In this document: positions 6,102-6,362 of the stretch, one piece after another
Layout of the letters: the number at the start of each line of letters is the position of its first letter
Position numbering within the stretch: the stretch's first letter is position 1
Source: Lysobacterales bacterium
GTDB lineage: Bacteria > Pseudomonadota > Gammaproteobacteria > Xanthomonadales > SZUA-36
Assembly: GCA_013213875.1 (NCBI GenBank)
Contig: JABSSV010000266.1
Coordinates: forward strand, 1 to 6,362
Length of the DNA stretch: 6,362 nt
Reading direction: 5' to 3'
Program-made: the position numbers and the translations under genes
Notes under the pieces: model-generated
Databases searched by the model: none
What the model saw: only the letters and a program-made list of their open reading frames with translations
What the model was told of the DNA's origin: nothing

Positions 6102-6194
6102 GGAGAGGTGGCCGAGTGGCTGAAGGCGCTCCCCTGCTAAGGGAGTAAGGGATTAAAAGTCCCTTCGAGGGTTCGAATCCCTCCCTCTCCGCCA
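6102..6194 (+). tRNA. tRNA-Ser, anticodon GCU (reads AGC/AGU)
   Basis: The 93-nt gene folds as a class II tRNA. Acceptor stem GGAGAGG (6102-6108) pairs perfectly with CCTCTCC (6184-6190), with discriminator G6191 and a genomically encoded CCA (6192-6194). The D arm is GCC…GGC. The anticodon stem CTCCC/GGGAG (6129-6133, 6141-6145) carries loop CTGCTAA with anticodon GCT at 6136-6138. A long variable arm, with AGGGA pairing TCCCT, marks it as serine. The T arm is GAGGG-TTCGAAT-CCCTC. It follows csrA, as in E. coli, where a serine tRNA heads the serV-argVYZQ cluster; here a terminator follows and no second tRNA is seen before the window ends. I find no convincing promoter in 5948-6101; TATGAC at 6089-6094 is a poor -10 without a matching -35. 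Confidence 0.98.
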
Positions 6195-6236
6195 TCAACA
6201 GGTATTGGGGATCGCTCGATTTCCAAAATGCCACAC

Positions 6237-6261
6237 AAGCGCGCCTTCGGGCGCGTTTTTT
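6237..6261 (+). terminator. Intrinsic terminator after tRNA-Ser
   Basis: CGCGCC-TTCG-GGCGCG (6240-6255) forms a perfect six-base-pair stem closed by the very stable UUCG tetraloop, followed at once by six T residues (6256-6261). AA before the stem can pair with part of the T run. This ends the tRNA transcript about 60 nt after the CCA. Confidence 0.93.
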
Positions 6262-6362
6262 GTACCTAAGCGCTCTCCAGTGTGATTGCTGAGTCGGTTA
6301 CCAGGCGAGGATTCACAGCTCACAGACACCTTAATGCCGTGGAGATCGTTCAAATGAACGGA
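6262..6362. other. Unassigned right end of the window
   Basis: No gene is supported in these 101 bases. An ATG at 6334 reaches a stop after seven codons. An ATG at 6354, with GGAG nine bases upstream (6341-6344), has only three codons before the edge and cannot be judged. A perfect dyad CGTTCA-AA-TGAACG occupies 6347-6360. The tRNA 3' end is not repeated here, so no attachment-site duplication is visible. Confidence 0.5.

Noticed and set aside
1..6362. CRISPR array, insertion sequence, prophage or novel defence-type system
   Set aside because: No regularly spaced direct repeats, transposase, integrase or unknown multi-gene cassette is visible; every substantial gene is a recognised core gene.

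Overview
This window is a moderately GC-rich stretch of gammaproteobacterial chromosome. It holds the conserved block pncC–recA–recX–alaS–csrA–tRNA-Ser, with the start of a divergent mutS at the left edge. The order pncC-recA-recX-alaS-csrA-serine tRNA matches the arrangement known from E. coli, and mutS beside pncC/recA is known from Pseudomonas-type genomes. The RecA, AlaS and CsrA sequences are clearly gammaproteobacterial. The base composition and gene order would suit a non-enteric lineage such as Chromatiales/Ectothiorhodospiraceae, but that placement is inference and I cannot resolve the genus.

Layout: (1) 1–336, minus strand, N-terminal 112 codons of MutS. (2) 337–429, short divergent intergenic region with a perfect 13-bp inverted repeat. 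(3) 430–945, pncC (CinA C-terminal type amidohydrolase). (4) 946–1304, 359-bp non-coding gap that ends in the recA promoter; it has a perfect TATAAT but no recognisable -35 and no CTG-N10-CAG LexA box. (5) 1305–2354 recA and 2378–2875 recX, separated by 23 bp and by a strong GC-rich hairpin that overlaps the recA stop. (6) 2985–5621, alaS, with its own probable promoter and a GTG start. (7) 5622–5752, csrA leader with three GGA motifs and a hairpin next to the Shine-Dalgarno; csrA is at 5753–5947. (8) 6102–6194, tRNA-Ser(GCU) with encoded CCA, followed by a textbook intrinsic terminator at 6237–6261. (9) The last ~100 bases show no supported gene.

Functionally, the left half is a genome-maintenance neighbourhood: MutS (mismatch recognition), RecA (recombination and SOS co-protease), RecX (RecA modulator) and PncC (salvage of deamidated pyridine nucleotides). 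The right half serves translation and its control: AlaS, CsrA and tRNA-Ser. I found no mobile element, CRISPR array, phage gene or new multi-gene system. The points of interest are regulatory: the apparent lack of a canonical SOS box before recA, the recA/recX hairpin, and the structured GGA-rich csrA leader that suggests autoregulation.
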